The notes under the pieces: generated by a model
What the model was told of the DNA's origin: nothing
Databases searched by the model: none
Seen by the model: only the letters and a program-made list of their open reading frames with translations
Position numbers and translations under genes: made by a program
In this document: piece by piece, positions 15,697 through 17,006 of the stretch
How the letters are laid out: each line of letters opens with the position of its first letter
Numbering within the stretch: position 1 is the stretch's first letter
DNA from: CAUPWF01 sp964367685
GTDB lineage: Bacteria > Bacillota > Clostridia > Lachnospirales > Lachnospiraceae
Reading direction: 5' to 3'
Assembly (NCBI GenBank): GCA_964367685.1
Contig: CAYIYM010000040.1
Span: 1 to 17,006, forward strand
DNA length: 17,006 bases

Positions 15697-16820
15697 TGAA
15701 GGCTGTTGGAATTATTTTTGCGGGTGGAAATAATAATAAAATGCGCGAACTTACAAATAAGAGAGCAACTTCAGCGATGCCAGTTGCTGGAAGTTATCGT
15801 TCAATTGACTTCGCGTTAAGTAATATGACTAACTCAGGAATTCAAAGAGTTGCAGTGTTGACTCAATATAATGCACGTTCTTTGCATGAGCATTTGAATT
15901 CATCTAAATGGTGGAACTTCGGACGTAAGCAAGGTGGACTGTTCGTATTTACACCAACAATTACAGTGAATAACGGATATTGGTATCGTGGAACTGCAGA
16001 TGCATTGTATCAGAATGTTGAATTTTTGAAGCGTTGCCATGAGCCTTATGTAATTATTTCTTCAGGTGATAACATTCAGAAGATTGACTTTAACAAAGCG
16101 CTTGAATACCACATAGAAAAGAAGGCTGAGATTACAGTTGTATGTAAGGATTTAAATGAAAATGAGGATCCACGTAGATTTGGTGTAATCAAAATGAATG
16201 AAGAGTGTAGAATTGAAGAATTTGATGAAAAACCTATGATGGCAAGATCGAATACGGTTTCTACAGGTACCTACATCATGCGTCGCCGTCAGTTAATCGA
16301 TTTAATCGAGAGATGTGCAGAAGAAAATAGATATGACTTTGTACAAGATATCTTAATTCGTTACAAAGGATTGAAGCGAATTTACGGTTATAAAATTTCA
16401 GGCTATTGGAGTAACATTTCAACAGCAGAAGCTTATTACAAAACAAATATGGATTTCTTAAAGCCAGAAGTTCGTAAAACATTCTTTAAAGATGAACCTA
16501 AAATTTATTCAAAAGCAGGTGATCTACCACCGGCGAAATATAATTCAGGAGCAAAGGTGAAGAATTGTTTGATTGCAGCTGGAAGTATTATTAATGGAAC
16601 TGTGGAAGATTCAGTAATTTTCCAGAAAACTTATATTGGAAATAATTGTACAATTAAGAATGCTGTAATATTAAATGACGTTTATATTGGAGACAATTGC
16701 CATATTGAGAACTGTATCATTGAAAGTCGTGATACTATTCGTGCAAATAGCACATATATTGGAGAAGAGTCTGATCGTATCAGAATTGTTGTAGAGAAAA
16801 ATGAACGCTACGTACTTTAA
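15696..16820 (+). CDS. glgD: Glucose-1-phosphate adenylyltransferase, GlgD regulatory subunit
   Basis: A 374-residue GlgC paralogue. The fold markers are kept (AVGIIFAGG, SIDFALSNMTNSGI, WYRGTADALYQN, FDEKP, beta-helix repeats at the C-terminus). The glycine-rich loop reads GGNNNKM instead of GGQGSRL, SGDHIYKMD is SGDNIQKID, and DVGT is NIST. In Firmicutes such GlgD subunits have little or no activity alone and stimulate GlgC in a hetero-oligomer. The start at 15696 is preferred because AGAGGGTG (15681-15688) lies 7 nt upstream; the ATG at 15690, two codons earlier, would be too close. No glgA, glgB or glgP is in the window. The gene ends 35 nt before a strong terminator, so glgC and glgD form the whole transcript. 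Confidence 0.95.
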   Translation: MKAVGIIFAGGNNNKMRELTNKRATSAMPVAGSYRSIDFALSNMTNSGIQRVAVLTQYNARSLHEHLNSSKWWNFGRKQGGLFVFTPTITVNNGYWYRGTADALYQNVEFLKRCHEPYVIISSGDNIQKIDFNKALEYHIEKKAEITVVCKDLNENEDPRRFGVIKMNEECRIEEFDEKPMMARSNTVSTGTYIMRRRQLIDLIERCAEENRYDFVQDILIRYKGLKRIYGYKISGYWSNISTAEAYYKTNMDFLKPEVRKTFFKDEPKIYSKAGDLPPAKYNSGAKVKNCLIAAGSIINGTVEDSVIFQKTYIGNNCTIKNAVILNDVYIGDNCHIENCIIESRDTIRANSTYIGEESDRIRIVVEKNERYVL

Positions 16821-16855
16821 TCCAATTTATGCAGAAGAAATTCCCTTTCGTTTTA

Positions 16856-16888
16856 CACAAAAAGAGCAGGACAACTGCTCTTTTTGTG
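16856..16888 (+). terminator. Intrinsic terminator of glgCD
   Basis: A perfect 14-bp stem pairs 16856-16869 with 16875-16888 around a GACAA loop. The lower part is A/T-rich with T5 in the 3' arm, so it acts on the plus strand. The run of A in the 5' arm would allow it to work on the minus strand as well. Confidence 0.88.
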
Positions 16889-16908
16889 CGTTATAAAACA
16901 AACCCTTA

Positions 16909-16980
16909 TTAATGAATAATAGTGTAGTGTTAATGAATAATAGTGTAGTGTTAATGAATAATAGTGTAGTGTTAATGAAT
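16909..16980. repeat. 21-bp tandem repeat, 3.4 copies
   Basis: Three identical units of 21 bp (16909-16929, 16930-16950, 16951-16971) and a partial fourth (16972-16980). The unit is TTAATGAATAATAGTGTAG plus TG. The repeats are direct and contiguous, with no spacers. They lie downstream of the glgCD terminator in DNA with no gene call. The rest of 16889-17006 shows nothing else. Confidence 0.93.
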
Positions 16981-17006
16981 CTAATTATAGTGAGAATGAC
17001 ATGGCT

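Noticed and set aside
16909..16980. CRISPR array
   Set aside because: The 21-bp units are contiguous with no spacers, and no cas gene is nearby.
16912..17006. Open frame through the 21-bp repeats (repeating MNNSVVL)
   Set aside because: It is open only because 21 is a multiple of three and the unit lacks a stop in that frame. No SD precedes the first ATG.

Overview
The window is AT-rich, uses AGGAGG-type ribosome binding sites and carries a gene set typical of Clostridia: a DnaD/DnaI primosome pair, a YhaN-like ATPase whose P-loop reads NGWGKTT, a paired glgC/glgD, and a LytS-type kinase with a SARP-like response regulator. A member of the Lachnospiraceae or a close relative is the best guess. 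It looks like ordinary chromosome. I see no insertion sequence, prophage, CRISPR array, tRNA or rRNA.

Layout, left to right. (1) 1-362: a small MGMT-fold alkyltransferase-like gene on the minus strand with a good promoter. (2) 543-6617, plus strand: a 59-residue ORF that may be the stump of an SbcD-type nuclease gene, a 899-residue YhaN/SbcC-like coiled-coil ATPase with two membrane segments, UDP-galactopyranose mutase (glf), a sugar-phosphate nucleotidyltransferase and an M42-family aminopeptidase. A strong bidirectional terminator at 6657-6702 closes this block. (3) 6725-14136, minus strand, read from right to left: murC, dnaD, dnaI (helicase loader), a long-form ribose-phosphate pyrophosphokinase, a 7-TM sensor histidine kinase and its response regulator. 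(4) 14387-16888, plus strand: glgC and glgD with an extended -10 promoter and a perfect 14-bp terminator stem. (5) 16889-17006: non-coding, with a 21-bp tandem repeat.

How the genes work together. dnaD and dnaI load the replicative helicase. Between murC and dnaD, just upstream of the likely dnaD promoter, lies a cluster of DnaA boxes (one perfect, two with a single mismatch, one weaker), which suggests that the initiator DnaA controls its own downstream partners. prs supplies PRPP for nucleotide synthesis and murC starts the peptidoglycan stem peptide, so the minus-strand block links replication, nucleotide supply and wall synthesis. glgC/glgD make ADP-glucose for glycogen. glf and the nucleotidyltransferase suggest surface glycan precursor synthesis.

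Assembly note. dnaD is split by 100 N (12003-12102). The 55 bases on each side of the N run are identical. Removing one copy together with the N run joins the two halves in one open frame of 422 codons. The gap is therefore best read as a de Bruijn graph overlap or a collapsed repeat, not as two genes.

I did not find a convincing new biological system. The observations most worth following are the DnaA-box cluster on the dnaD-dnaI operon, the repeat-rich DnaD linker at the assembly gap, and the apparent decay of the nuclease partner of the YhaN-like ATPase.
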